The notes beneath the pieces were generated by a model that saw only the letters and a list, made by a program, of their open reading frames with translations, was not told the DNA's origin and searched no databases. Shown piece by piece: positions 7,044 through 14,998 of a stretch of 23,689 nucleotides of DNA (its first letter is position 1; every line of letters begins with the position of its first letter). This DNA comes from a virus, in IMG/VR virus record IMGVR_UViG_3300014501_000076, positions 1 through 23,689 of that record; one strand, written 5' to 3'. The position numbers and the translations under genes were made by a program.

Positions 7044-8354
7044 CTATTCAGCCGACTGCCAGCTAACGCCAGCCATACGGCGCTCGCCAAGGGATACGGG
7101 CATGCCGACATCCCATTCCATTGTAGCCGTGGAGTGCGGGTCGTGCAGTGTATTCCACTGTGCCAGGGCGATTACCGGGTAGGTCTTTATCTCATCCCAG
7201 GTGCATTCCTGCACCTGATACGCGCGCCCGGTGGTGTTCCATGAGCAGGCTTGTGCAGCACGAGTACACGCTTTACGTGTATTCCAGGCACATGAGCCAG
7301 ATGAATATGTTGCAGCTCGCATATTCCAGTAGCATGCGGCTGGCTTCAGCCTGCGGGACCTGACATTCCACTTCATCAGCTCGGAGTCAGAGGTCACGGT
7401 CAGGCCCAGCGTATTCCAGGCGATAACCCAGTGCGGCAGGCGGGATGCCCTGGCCCGGTCATTCCACAGAACAGCATCAATAGAGCCATTGCGGCGCTGA
7501 ATAGTGTTCCACTTGCACGAATGAAGCTGATCAATACGCTGAATAATGTTCCATTCGCACGCATGCGAGGAAGACGTAACAGGATTACGCACATCCCAGG
7601 TACTGACCTTAACTGCCCCGGAGTTATTAACGCGCTTGATTGCCTGCCAGGTGCACCTGGCAGAGCTGAGCGGGCGAGCCCTGGTCACCCAGCGGCAGGT
7701 GCCCGTCTTAACCGCCCGGGCGTAGTCATCCCAGGTAAGGGATGCGCTCTTAGCAACATGAGCACGCGTGTTCCACTTGCTCGCATTTGAAGAGGAGACA
7801 ATACTCTTCCGCGTGTTCCAGGCAAAACGCGGATCCCGGCTGGTGCGCAAGGAAGTAGCCCAGCCGAGCTGAGCCGTCGAAACAACGTCTCCGTAACTCA
7901 AGGTGTTCCAGGCAAGGAAGGCAACCGTGGATATCCCCCCGGTCTTAACATTCCATGCAAAGGAGGCCGTGGCGCTATCGTGCCCTCCGGTGTTCCACCC
8001 GATATTAGCGATCGACTGGATTCTCTGCGGGATGTTGTAAGTAACCTCAGCCGACTTGCTCTTACGGAACAGGTCGGCAAACTCCATCGCGGGCGAGGAA
8101 GAGACCACGGCCTCAAACGTACGGAAAAGGTTACGCGCGGTAACTGAGTACCGCTCCTGCTCATTCCAGGAACATGCAGCCTGCGCACGGATAAGCTTCC
8201 GGTCCTCAAAGCCGGATGTGGTCGCGGAAGTTATTCTGATGCGAACGTTGAACAAGGAACTGACCAGGGAGGCAGGACGCTGAAGCGTGTTCCACGTTAT
8301 AGCAGGAGACGTTGCCGAGATGGTCAGCGAGCTGACATTCCAGGCCGAGCTGCC
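7044..8354 (-). repeat. W(N/D)xxxR coding repeat array
   Basis: More than 20 units of 16-18 residues, each with a Trp-Asn or Trp-Asp core followed by Arg two or three positions later. The unit is often preceded by Ala/Cys-Cys/Ser. In DNA the plus strand shows regular 'gttcca' or 'attcca' (Trp-Asn) and 'tcccag' (Trp-Asp) motifs roughly every 50 bases. Confidence 0.8.
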
Positions 8355-9860
8355 GACAACAGAGACGCGCTGGCGCGGCGGCACGATGGCGTACCCGATA
8401 GCTGACGGCAGCCCGGTGCGGGAGGTCGTGCTGTTGACAACCCCGGATGCGTCGGCAAAGGCACCGCTATCGCTGTCGGATAGGATAACCCCCTCACCCG
8501 CAGTGTTCTCCTCGAAAGTTCCCTCATCCGCACCTGTCTTCAGGACAGGGGGAGGATTGACCTGCGAGTCAGTTCCGGTGCCGAAATCAACGGAGAAAAT
8601 CGCAGCAGTGATCTTCCCTGCGTCAGCAAAGTGCCCGGTCTCCGTGTCGGTAACCGGATTCATGTTGCCCAGGTCAATGCCTATCCCGGTATCAGAGTCC
8701 GGTATAACGGCGGTAATAACAGAGGCTTCCGCGAAACTTCCGGTGTCAGTATCTGTCTTGCCCCCGGTGTTCGGTGTCCCGGCATCCGCGCCCGAGCCTG
8801 TATCCGTGTCCGGCAGGGTAGCTACTATCGAAAGGAACGCGTCCAGACCAGAGCCTGTATCCGTGTCCGGCAGGTGCGCTGCGGTAGAGAGGAAGGCATC
8901 CGCGCCCGATCCGGTATCGGCACTGATAATCGAGACAAACGGGCTGCCTGCGTCAAGCCCCGAACCTGTATCGGCTGCCTGCGGGGCGACATTCTGAGCC
9001 TCTGAGCCGGTCCCTGTGTCCGCTGTAATGAAGGTGTAGCTGTAGACCCCCGCCGCAGCGCCCGAGCCTGTGTCCGTGTCGCTCAGCGTTGCGGCGGGCA
9101 CTGTAGCCGCGTCGAGACCCGAGCCTGTGTCTGATGCCTGAGGAAGCAGCCCCTGTGCGTCAAGTCCCGAGCCAGTGTCGGCATCGGTAACGGGCGTAGC
9201 CACGGCGCTCTTGAGCGTTGCTGCCACGCACGCCCACGAGCTGCTCGTGCCCGTGGACGTGGTGCCGTTGAATGTCTGCGCGCCGGTCGCCGAAATGATG
9301 TCGTATCCGCTGATACCCGCCGTGTTGCCGGAACCCAGCGCCGCATTGACCCAGGGCGACGAGGGGCCGGTCAGGGCCATCCCTGCCCCGCCGATCTGAG
9401 CCACCACGCCGAAGACGATCTCGTTCGCCTGCGTGGTGGTGGCAGTGGCCAGCGAAGTCCACGACAGGCCGGTGGTCCCCGAGTCGGAGGAAACCTGGTC
9501 CAGTGCCCCGGAGGCCAGCAGGCCGCTGACCTCATAAACATCGGCAAAGAGGAGGCCCGTGTTGACCGACACGCTCAGGGTGATGACGACCGCTGTCTGG
9601 CCGCCAGCGCAGTTCTGGTCCGTCCAGATCTCAGCGCACGCCTTGGCGCTCGCGTCCTTCGCCACGGCTGAGGCGAAGTTACCCGCCGAGCCGCCCAGCG
9701 TGATGCCGCTGACGCCGTGGACGCCCGCAACTGCGCTGGCGGTGCCGACGCATACGACCAGGCAGTTGCCCGCAGTAGTGGGGTTCGCCAGGGTGATGGT
9801 CAGCGTCGTGCCACTGCCTGCGGTGACGCCGGTCTGCGACTGGACTACCGCGATAGCCAC
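7044..9860 (-). CDS. 938-residue two-repeat virion surface protein (fibre/decoration-like)
   Basis: Start is GTG (9858-9860) with GGAGG nine bases upstream. Residues 1 to about 222 form a beta-sandwich-like domain (VVQSQTGV, TITLANPTTAGNCLVVCV, VYEVSG) common in phage and actinobacterial surface proteins. Residues 227-475 carry about a dozen DTGSG(L/A)DA repeats spaced roughly 17-28 residues apart. Residues 505-935 carry more than 20 repeats of 16-18 residues, each centred on a W(N/D)xxxR core such as CSWNEQER, KWNTIQR and LWNDRAR. Both arrays probably form long beta-rich shafts. There is no signal peptide, membrane segment or catalytic motif. The protein sits between a fibre-like protein and the adaptor gene. 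A virion fibre or head-decoration role is likely but inferred. Confidence 0.7.
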   Translation of the reverse strand: MAIAVVQSQTGVTAGSGTTLTITLANPTTAGNCLVVCVGTASAVAGVHGVSGITLGGSAGNFASAVAKDASAKACAEIWTDQNCAGGQTAVVITLSVSVNTGLLFADVYEVSGLLASGALDQVSSDSGTTGLSWTSLATATTTQANEIVFGVVAQIGGAGMALTGPSSPWVNAALGSGNTAGISGYDIISATGAQTFNGTTSTGTSSSWACVAATLKSAVATPVTDADTGSGLDAQGLLPQASDTGSGLDAATVPAATLSDTDTGSGAAAGVYSYTFITADTGTGSEAQNVAPQAADTGSGLDAGSPFVSIISADTGSGADAFLSTAAHLPDTDTGSGLDAFLSIVATLPDTDTGSGADAGTPNTGGKTDTDTGSFAEASVITAVIPDSDTGIGIDLGNMNPVTDTETGHFADAGKITAAIFSVDFGTGTDSQVNPPPVLKTGADEGTFEENTAGEGVILSDSDSGAFADASGVVNSTTSRTGLPSAIGYAIVPPRQRVSVVGSSAWNVSSLTISATSPAITWNTLQRPASLVSSLFNVRIRITSATTSGFEDRKLIRAQAACSWNEQERYSVTARNLFRTFEAVVSSSPAMEFADLFRKSKSAEVTYNIPQRIQSIANIGWNTGGHDSATASFAWNVKTGGISTVAFLAWNTLSYGDVVSTAQLGWATSLRTSRDPRFAWNTRKSIVSSSNASKWNTRAHVAKSASLTWDDYARAVKTGTCRWVTRARPLSSARCTWQAIKRVNNSGAVKVSTWDVRNPVTSSSHACEWNIIQRIDQLHSCKWNTIQRRNGSIDAVLWNDRARASRLPHWVIAWNTLGLTVTSDSELMKWNVRSRRLKPAACYWNMRAATYSSGSCAWNTRKACTRAAQACSWNTTGRAYQVQECTWDEIKTYPVIALAQWNTLHDPHSTATMEWDVGMPVSLGERRMAGVSWQSAE
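8436..9188 (-). repeat. DTGSGxDA coding repeat array
   Basis: On the plus strand the repeats show as recurrent gcgtc-aagccc-gagcc-tgtatc-type units. They encode ADTGSGLDA, TDTGSGADA and decayed versions such as DTETGHFADA and DFGTGTDSQ toward the C-terminal end. The same unit, in a DTWSGLDA form, recurs in the gene at 23308-23689. Confidence 0.8.
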
Positions 9861-9875
9861 GGTTCACCTACCTCC

Positions 9876-9899
9876 GGCGGGCCAGGGGAAGGCCCGGCC
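9876..9899. other. GC-rich hairpin before the 938-residue gene
   Basis: GGGCC and GGCCC arms flank a seven-base loop (TTCCCCT on the coding strand), extended by GGC/GCC past a one-base bulge. It ends directly before the GGAGG ribosome binding site and lacks a T-run, so it is not a typical terminator. It may modulate translation of the large gene. Confidence 0.4.
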
Positions 9900-9964
9900 T
9901 AGCTCTCGGCTGCGGTGCCGGAGATAGGCCCGCTAGTGGTTTTCTGGACTAGAGTCCACGACAC
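9899..9964 (-). CDS. Possible 21-residue peptide or vestigial N-terminus
   Basis: GTG at 9962-9964 follows an excellent GGAGG seven bases upstream and runs 21 codons to TAG. The start, SWTLVQKTTSGPISG, resembles the N-terminus of the next gene (IAVVQSQTGVTAGSG) and of that domain family. It may be the leftover start of a second, deleted copy rather than a working gene. It fills the otherwise empty 126-base gap between the 211- and 938-residue genes. Confidence 0.35.
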   Translation of the reverse strand: MSWTLVQKTTSGPISGTAAES

Positions 9965-9986
9965 GCTGCCACCTCCGGGCGGAGGA

Positions 9987-10622
9987 TTAGCTCAGGGTGA
10001 CTGTGGTCTGGAAGACCCAGGAAGCACCCGAGACCTTGGTGCCAAGCGAGGAGATCTTGTGGTTAATCAGCACAGGAGAGGTACCGCTGGCGGCAAAGGT
10101 ATCGGAGTCAACCGCTGCGGCAGCGACAACCCATCCCCATTCGGCCCAGGCGAAGTTCCCGTCCGAGGTGGTAAAGGTGGACTGCATGCTCATCAGGCCG
10201 TTAGCCTGGGTGGGATAGGCCGTGTCCGCAGGGATGTACCGGCTGTGGTTCGTGGAGTTAGAGCCAAGCTGGGTGTCACCTGTGGTAGCTGCCGTACTAG
10301 TATCGCCCGCACCAGTCAGTATTGAACCGTGGGAAAGTCCCTGCCCGCCGCCCGCGATAATCAGGGATGTAATGCGGTTCAGCCCGACAGTGACCAGCAG
10401 GTTACCGGCAGCTTCCGCGTAGCCATCTTCCGGCTCACCGCAGAGCAACGAGAGAAACTCGCCCTCAACCTTCCGGGGACCGCCATGAATGCGATTGCGA
10501 ACCTTGGTAGAGAAATTCCGGGAAGCCCAGCGCTCTTCTGCGAAGCGTCCCTGATCGGGGGAGTACTTCAGGACAAGCGCATGCGCCTTCCAGTTAAGTC
10601 CTTCGTGCGCGGCAACAGACAT
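9987..10622 (-). CDS. Beta-rich virion protein (fibre/decoration-like)
   Basis: This is a 211-residue protein with KVEGEFLSLLCGEPEDGYAE at about 51-70, NRITSLIIAGGGQGLS, AATTGDTQLG, and the recognisable TTSDGNFAWAEWGWVVAAA at about 151-169. A 'NFAWxEWG' strand following a short GDTxL loop is a pattern seen in small phage tail or decoration proteins. An AAAGGA site precedes the start codon at 10620-10622. It lies between two other beta-rich virion genes. The exact role (head decoration, collar fibre or tail fibre) cannot be decided. Confidence 0.55.
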   Translation of the reverse strand: MSVAAHEGLNWKAHALVLKYSPDQGRFAEERWASRNFSTKVRNRIHGGPRKVEGEFLSLLCGEPEDGYAEAAGNLLVTVGLNRITSLIIAGGGQGLSHGSILTGAGDTSTAATTGDTQLGSNSTNHSRYIPADTAYPTQANGLMSMQSTFTTSDGNFAWAEWGWVVAAAAVDSDTFAASGTSPVLINHKISSLGTKVSGASWVFQTTVTLS

Positions 10623-10679
10623 TGCGTACGTCCTTTATATTCGGCTACTTGAATTCTACCTAAATGAAAGATTGTTTGG

Positions 10680-11510
10680 TTAGCCCGGCTCAGTTATGAA
10701 GTAGGCTACCGTGCCGGTGTCCCCGGCGACTGTGGACTTAACGCTGAAAGATGTGGCCGCTACCCGGGCGGATATATAAGGAGCCCCGACAGTCCCCGTT
10801 CCGGTCTGGTTGGTAAGGAAGATCCTGCTGTTCGCGGTGACTGAGGTATTAGCGACCACAACGGCGGTAGTGCCATTCAGCGTTAGCGTACCCTGCTTGG
10901 CATTGCTTCCTTCCGCGACTTTCAGGCCGAATCCGGCAGTGGCAATGTCCACGCTTCGCCCTGTGATTGAGGCGGCAATAGCAATCCCGGCCGCAATAGC
11001 CGCAGCCGCAATGGCAGCAGCTTCGGCAGCATCCACATACTGTTTGCTTGATATGCCGAGAGCGGTAACGGGATCGGCGGTAACCGCTCCGCCGGTCAGG
11101 ATCTTATTCGTCAGTGTCTGCGAGTCGGTAGTGCCCACCACAGACCCGGCAATGCCGTGAATGCCTGACGCTGCCGCGTAGTGAGCCTGCGCATCGTTGC
11201 CGTCCATGCCGACGAAGCCGTGCACAAAGGTAGCCCCAGCGCTGTGAGCCTGCGCTGTGGTCCCGTCCTGGCCCCGGAGGCACGGAATCGTCCAGGTGCC
11301 GTCTCCGTTGCTTACAGGCGCGCTAGTGACCTGGATGACTTCCTGGATCAGCGACGTGCCCGAGTAAGTGCCAAGGTCTATGATCCCGAAGAAAGGATAA
11401 GAAGCGGGCAGGCCGGTAACCAGGTTAACAGAAGGATTTCCGGAGGATCCGACAGCAGCGCTGAGATTAGCGGGGATAGCCGTGGAAGTGAAGTAACGAT
11501 TTACCGACAA
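10680..11510 (-). CDS. Fibre-like virion protein
   Basis: The start appears to be TTG (11508-11510) with GAGGT five bases upstream. The GAGG comes from the very end of the upstream endonuclease gene. The 276-residue product has an N-terminal beta part (IQEVIQVTSAPV, CLRGQDGTTAQAHSAGATFVHG), the VVGTTDSQTLTNKIL motif common in tail fibre and minor tail proteins, and an Ala-rich helix at about 155-185. The C-terminal domain, KQGTLTLNGTTAVVVANTSV then NSRIFLTNQTGTGTVG and GTVAYFIT, is a module widespread on phage fibres. It probably forms a trimeric fibre, an inference from these modules. Confidence 0.65.
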   Translation of the reverse strand: MSVNRYFTSTAIPANLSAAVGSSGNPSVNLVTGLPASYPFFGIIDLGTYSGTSLIQEVIQVTSAPVSNGDGTWTIPCLRGQDGTTAQAHSAGATFVHGFVGMDGNDAQAHYAAASGIHGIAGSVVGTTDSQTLTNKILTGGAVTADPVTALGISSKQYVDAAEAAAIAAAAIAAGIAIAASITGRSVDIATAGFGLKVAEGSNAKQGTLTLNGTTAVVVANTSVTANSRIFLTNQTGTGTVGAPYISARVAATSFSVKSTVAGDTGTVAYFITEPG

Positions 11511-11513
11511 TGA

Positions 11514-12128
11514 TTACCTCGCGAGAATGGGGGCCTCCTTCATTGTAGCGAGAAACTCATCGCCGTTCTTCTTATTCTTCCGGTAGTTACAGGATCCGCA
11601 GGCGTGCACGATGTTCCACCAGTGATCAGTTCCGCCGTTGTGCAGGCTGATGTAGTGATCAAAGTGCCACTTCTTCGCAGAAGTAGTGCCGCAGTAGAAA
11701 CAGGTATCGTTCCTGATTGCCTTCCTGTAATCACGGGAGATGCCACGATCAAGGGCATCCATCGTCTTGTAAGCATTTGACCTGCGCTGCGCGTTGGTGG
11801 CCGCTCGTGACTCCGGGTTGTTCTTCTCCCAGGCTAGGGCGCGGGTAATAGTCAGCGCTTGATTCTCCTGATACCACTTAGCTTTACGTTCGCGCTGAGC
11901 GGGTTGCTGCATGTAGTGCGTGATGCACAAGCCGAGCCTCACAGCAGGCTCAGAGCACTCTTTGCAGGTCTTCCCTGCGTTCTGCACCTTGATGATGATC
12001 GGGGTGGTGGAGAAGTTCTCGCCCATACGCAGGTAGCGCTTGTAATGAGGGTTGCAGAGCCAGAGAGCCTTGGAGTACCGGGGGCGACCACAGTCAGGGA
12101 GCTTACACAGGTGTGGGTTCAGGTCCAT
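11514..12128 (-). CDS. HNH homing endonuclease
   Basis: This is a 204-residue free-standing endonuclease. The N-terminal half has two zinc-finger-like modules (CKLPDCG...LCNPHYKRY and CKECSEPAV...LCITHY). The C-terminal half is an HNH domain: CFYCG at 143-147, HFDHYISLHNGG at 155-166 with the catalytic His, Asn172 in WWNIVHAC, and CGSCNYRKNK at 177-186. Such genes spread by cutting phage genomes that lack them. It sits in a gap between two structural genes, ending with AGGTAA that supplies the ribosome binding site of the next gene. A leader with a predicted hairpin lies upstream. Confidence 0.85.
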   Translation of the reverse strand: MDLNPHLCKLPDCGRPRYSKALWLCNPHYKRYLRMGENFSTTPIIIKVQNAGKTCKECSEPAVRLGLCITHYMQQPAQRERKAKWYQENQALTITRALAWEKNNPESRAATNAQRRSNAYKTMDALDRGISRDYRKAIRNDTCFYCGTTSAKKWHFDHYISLHNGGTDHWWNIVHACGSCNYRKNKKNGDEFLATMKEAPILAR

Positions 12129-12180
12129 GCCTGAAGTCTACCACAACTCGTCACAATGGATTATCCCACAGTGTTGAGTT
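12129..12180 (-). promoter_or_regulatory. Leader hairpin upstream of the HNH gene
   Basis: AACTC (12145-12149) can pair with GAGTT (12176-12180). Inside, CACAATGG (12152-12159) pairs with CCACAGTG (12166-12173), allowing one mismatch and one wobble in RNA. The plus-strand sequence AGTCTACCACA (12135-12145) between hairpin and start codon recurs in two other endonuclease leaders. Confidence 0.45.
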
Positions 12181-12183
12181 AGC

Positions 12184-12726
12184 TCACCCCATCGTGTCAA
12201 AATCGACCTCAATGCCGAAGCCGTCTGCGTTGACGGGGGCACTGTTGGTGGCGGTGCGCTTAACCCAGACCGCCTTGCAGTACCCGGGAGCAATGGTCCC
12301 GAGCTGAAGTCCGTTCGTGTAGCTAGGAGTAGTGGGCTGCGTGCCGGTGGTGGCCACGAACGAGCCCACCCCGGCCGGTGCCGTGGTAGCTGACACGATC
12401 TTCACAGCCTGGAGAGTGCCGGACTGAGCCTTGGGACTGGCGGCGGTAGGATCAGCGGCCAGGGAGACCGTGGCCCCGCCAGCAACGTCTGCGGAAGAAG
12501 GAAGCCATGCGACGGTATTCAGCATGGAGTTGCCCGAGGCAGTGTTGTTCAGGATGAACAGGCAGGCATAATCAACCTGGCTGGCAGCGTTCTCGGCCCC
12601 GGTAATATCGGTGAACAGGTTATCGAGCGGCGTGCTGGAGAGCACGGAGCTGCTCATGTAGCCGCCCCACGAAGATCCGGGAGACCCGGCTGTGGCAAAG
12701 CCTGCTGATGCACCTGGCGCAGACAA
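12184..12726 (-). CDS. Beta-rich virion protein; start unclear
   Basis: From TTG at 12724-12726 the product is 180 residues. The open frame continues upstream through IPTTAIVPSDIVYY to 12768, directly against the stop of the upstream HNH gene. That segment looks like the missing N-terminus of this family, whose members usually start with a short lead into 'SDIxYxLSGGAS'. No ATG, GTG or TTG is available there, only CTG or ATT. The body has LDNLFTDITGAENAASQVDY, LFILNNTASG and, near the end, IAPGYCKAVWVKRTA, a pattern common in small actinophage structural proteins. The HNH gene has probably displaced the original start; translation may now use the internal TTG or the ATT/CTG. Confidence 0.6.
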   Translation of the reverse strand: MSAPGASAGFATAGSPGSSWGGYMSSSVLSSTPLDNLFTDITGAENAASQVDYACLFILNNTASGNSMLNTVAWLPSSADVAGGATVSLAADPTAASPKAQSGTLQAVKIVSATTAPAGVGSFVATTGTQPTTPSYTNGLQLGTIAPGYCKAVWVKRTATNSAPVNADGFGIEVDFDTMG

Positions 12727-12767
12727 GTAGTAGACAATGTCGCTGGGGACTATTGCGGTCGTGGGAA

Positions 12768-13346
12768 TCAGCCCATTTCACAGTGGGGAACAGGAGCCTT
12801 GCGACTCCGCCCAGAGGTAATGCAGTAGACGTAGTGCTCGGTAATTCCGTACATCTCAGCCAGTCTGCCTTTACTTATTCCGAAAAACTTCAGTGCCTTT
12901 ATCTCTTGCACTTGCTCTCGTGAGATAGCCCGCGCGTCATACTCTTCGTGACACAGTCTGCACAGTGCAATGTAGTCCTGAGGATTCAGTCCTGTTGTCC
13001 CGTGAAGCTGCGCCCACTCAAAGCGGTAGACAGCTTCCATTGTATGGCAGTGAGAGCAAGGACCATTAGCTTTGCCTCGCGCCCGCTTAACCCGCTGATG
13101 CCGGGTGTTGTAACTTGCCTGATCTCCCGACCAAGAACCATTAGTACTTCCCCTGGCTGTCCCTCCTCTTCGGGATAGTGTGGCATGCGGAGGTCTCAAG
13201 GCTGTGCCACAACGTAGCAGGGCGTTTCTTACCGCGTTATACGTTGCCCCGCGTTCGGTCGCAAGCATGCAAATGCTTTCGCCACCAAGATACTTAGCGC
13301 TCAGCTCTGAAGCAACTTCAGGAGGAAAAAATGGGGGACGGCCCAT
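12768..13346 (-). CDS. HNH endonuclease with helix-turn-helix ends
   Basis: This is a 192-residue protein. The N-terminus (PPEVASELSAKYLGGESICM) looks like a resolvase-type helix-turn-helix. The middle carries the HNH-family element WSGDQASYNTRHQRVKRARG at 72-91, then CSHC at 97-100. Trp111 and DYIALCRLCHEEYD at 124-137 supply the remaining metal and catalytic positions. The C-terminus is a second helix-turn-helix (GISKGRLAEMYGITEHYV). Its ATG (13344-13346) overlaps the previous gene's stop (TAATG), so it relies on coupled translation rather than a leader hairpin. It sits against the disrupted start of the next structural gene. Confidence 0.78.
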   Translation of the reverse strand: MGRPPFFPPEVASELSAKYLGGESICMLATERGATYNAVRNALLRCGTALRPPHATLSRRGGTARGSTNGSWSGDQASYNTRHQRVKRARGKANGPCSHCHTMEAVYRFEWAQLHGTTGLNPQDYIALCRLCHEEYDARAISREQVQEIKALKFFGISKGRLAEMYGITEHYVYCITSGRSRKAPVPHCEMG

Positions 13347-13879
13347 TACGACTGACTCAAGTTCAGGCCACTAGTTCCTAGCTGGATAACCTGACTTACT
13401 TCTACCTGCTGGCCAGGAATCTGCCAGGAGTACCGGAAGTGCCCGGCAGTGCCCGATGACACATCTACCAGCGCAAGCCATTTAGCTGCCTGGAGCATGT
13501 CCGCGCTAAACGGTCCCCAGGTAACTACGCCTGTGTTAGCAGACACTCCAGGATAGCCTCCAGGGTCGGCCGACATGGTAACCGGCTGCCTTGCGTACCC
13601 GGCTGTGGTGATCTCCGTCAGATCAGAAATCAGGTTGGCGGGAAGAAGGGTGGGGTCCGCCGCTAGCAACGCAAGGTAAAGACTAATTGTCGAAGCGTTA
13701 ACCCAGGCAGTTCCGTTGTACTCGTAAACAATGGGAGGGCTGGTGCTGTCGTTAACCCAGTATTGCCCTGCCACAAACGAAACGGGAGCAGTCGCCGCGA
13801 CAATAGGAACGTTCAGGTGCAGGACGCTGTTAAGCGAGACCTGCGCTCCGTACGGGGCAACCTGCCCGCCAACTGCCAT
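13346..13879 (-). CDS. Virion structural protein, unrecognised family
   Basis: This 177-residue protein has a beta-rich N-terminus (GQYWVNDSTSPPIVYEYNGT), then SLYLALLAADPTLLPANLIS at about 66-85, LTEITTAGYARQPVTM, TGVVTWGPFSADM and a terminal FRYSWQIPGQQVEVSQVI. The 'LYLALLxADPT ... YARQPVxM ... WGPFSADM' series recurs in small actinophage structural proteins, I believe in decoration or minor tail roles. The start ATG is at 13877-13879. It is followed directly by the HNH gene (TAATG). Confidence 0.55.
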   Translation of the reverse strand: MAVGGQVAPYGAQVSLNSVLHLNVPIVAATAPVSFVAGQYWVNDSTSPPIVYEYNGTAWVNASTISLYLALLAADPTLLPANLISDLTEITTAGYARQPVTMSADPGGYPGVSANTGVVTWGPFSADMLQAAKWLALVDVSSGTAGHFRYSWQIPGQQVEVSQVIQLGTSGLNLSQS

Positions 13880-13890
13880 TCGTCAGCCTC

Positions 13891-14478
13891 TCAGTGTCCT
13901 TGGTAGCCCGCCGGGCCACGTTTGTTCAATGCTCTCATCCTACGGTAAGTTTGCTCTTGCCAGATAGCGTCCTTACGTCTTTCAGGATGAGCCTTGCACT
14001 CTGCTGTGTACTCGATCCCCAGCTCGGCGCGTTCTTTCTTACCCACCATGCAGGGGATCACCTGGGCTAGAACAGCAGCCGCCTGAGACCCCCCGCATCT
14101 CCAGGTGTAGGTTTGTTTTCTGTTTGAAGTTTCTTTATGCTGCACCCTTGTAGATCCTGCGCCTGTGATTCGTTCCACATGCGCCAGCAATTCTTGATTA
14201 GTATTCGCTATCTGCAAGGTAAGACTTAGGGCTTTTTTAGCTCCGCCTGTGTATAGCGCCACATGCCCATCGCCGTCAATCAGACCGGCGAGATACGCCG
14301 CCTCAGTGGAGGACATCTGCCGGGGCAATTTAGCTTTTGGCCCAGGAGCGTATCCTTTGCGGGAGCATTCTTGCGAGCAGAACTTTCGTGAGCGTTTACC
14401 ATGAAGCGCGCCCCCGACCAGGAAGGTTCGGGGGCATGCCTGGCAGACTTTTTCTTCGGGGACAACCTTAGCTACCAT
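13891..14478 (-). CDS. LAGLIDADG homing endonuclease
   Basis: This 195-residue protein has an N-terminal zinc finger (CQAC at 12-15, then FCSQECSRKGY with Cys34 and Cys38). It has one LAGLIDADG motif, AYLAGLIDGDGHVAL at 61-75, whose Asp/Gly-Asp residues form the active centre. With a single motif it should work as a homodimer on a near-palindromic site. The rest (LTLQIANTNQELLAHVERIT, TYTWRCGGSQAAAVL) matches the beta-saddle DNA-binding fold. It starts two bases after the stop of the 168-residue gene; a small hairpin (ACAT-GTA...TAC-A-ATGT) lies just upstream of the ATG. Confidence 0.88.
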   Translation of the reverse strand: MVAKVVPEEKVCQACPRTFLVGGALHGKRSRKFCSQECSRKGYAPGPKAKLPRQMSSTEAAYLAGLIDGDGHVALYTGGAKKALSLTLQIANTNQELLAHVERITGAGSTRVQHKETSNRKQTYTWRCGGSQAAAVLAQVIPCMVGKKERAELGIEYTAECKAHPERRKDAIWQEQTYRRMRALNKRGPAGYQGH

Positions 14479-14480
14479 GC

Positions 14481-14987
14481 TTACATTGTAGCGTACATGT
14501 CACCCCCAATACATAAATGCCAAACTGCGCCGATGCGATCCAGGTGCTCGAACATCTCACGAGGCACCCGGTACTTGCGGCCTTCCTTGAAATTGAACTT
14601 GCTGACGTCACCGAGAATGGCGGGAGTGTGCTGGCGGATCACCAGTCCGGTGTCCGGATCCCTGACCAGCTCAGTACCCGCCGGAACGAGGATCTTCCGG
14701 CCGTATGTCATTTCCGGTAGGTCCATCTTGCAGCGGAATTCGACTTGCGCGGGAAGCTCGGCGTCCGGATCGGCAGCGGGCTTAACCTCTTCCAGCGGGG
14801 TGTCCACACCACTGTAGTCAACGGCCTGGGCGTTGAATCGCTCGTCCTCAGCCTTGGCTGCGGCCTGTGCTATCGCGGTCTCTTCGTCACGCTGCCTGAT
14901 AGCCGCCTCAAGCTCGGCGGCCTTCAGGGCGGTGGCGTCACGCGTTCCTGCGCGGGGCCTAGCTGCCCGCTGTGCTGTTCCTGGCAT
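14481..14987 (-). CDS. 168-residue virion-region protein, unrecognised
   Basis: The N-terminal half is charged, helical and probably coiled coil (DATALKAAELEAAIRQRDEE, AQAAAKAEDERFNAQ). The C-terminal half is a small beta domain (KILVPAGTELVRDPDTGLV, KFNFKEGRKYRVPREMFEHL). It sits two genes after the major capsid gene, with AAGGAAAG upstream of ATG 14985-14987. The position suggests a head or head-tail role, but no family is recognised. The neighbouring endonuclease genes on each side appear to be insertions, so its native neighbours are the capsid protein and the 177-residue protein. Confidence 0.5.
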   Translation of the reverse strand: MPGTAQRAARPRAGTRDATALKAAELEAAIRQRDEETAIAQAAAKAEDERFNAQAVDYSGVDTPLEEVKPAADPDAELPAQVEFRCKMDLPEMTYGRKILVPAGTELVRDPDTGLVIRQHTPAILGDVSKFNFKEGRKYRVPREMFEHLDRIGAVWHLCIGGDMYATM

Positions 14988-14998
14988 TTCTGCTTTCC

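Noticed and set aside
8287-8997. Plus-strand frame of 236 codons with PVSVSGR repeats
   Set aside because: It is the antisense image of the DTGSG repeat array; repeats in one strand automatically give an open repeat frame in the other.
8436-9188. Regular repeats that could suggest a CRISPR array
   Set aside because: Units are variable, stay in frame, and encode a consistent DTGSGxDA peptide with no uniform spacers.
9876-9899. Hairpin as intrinsic terminator
   Set aside because: No T-run follows on the coding strand and it abuts a strong ribosome binding site, so a terminator would cut off the large gene.
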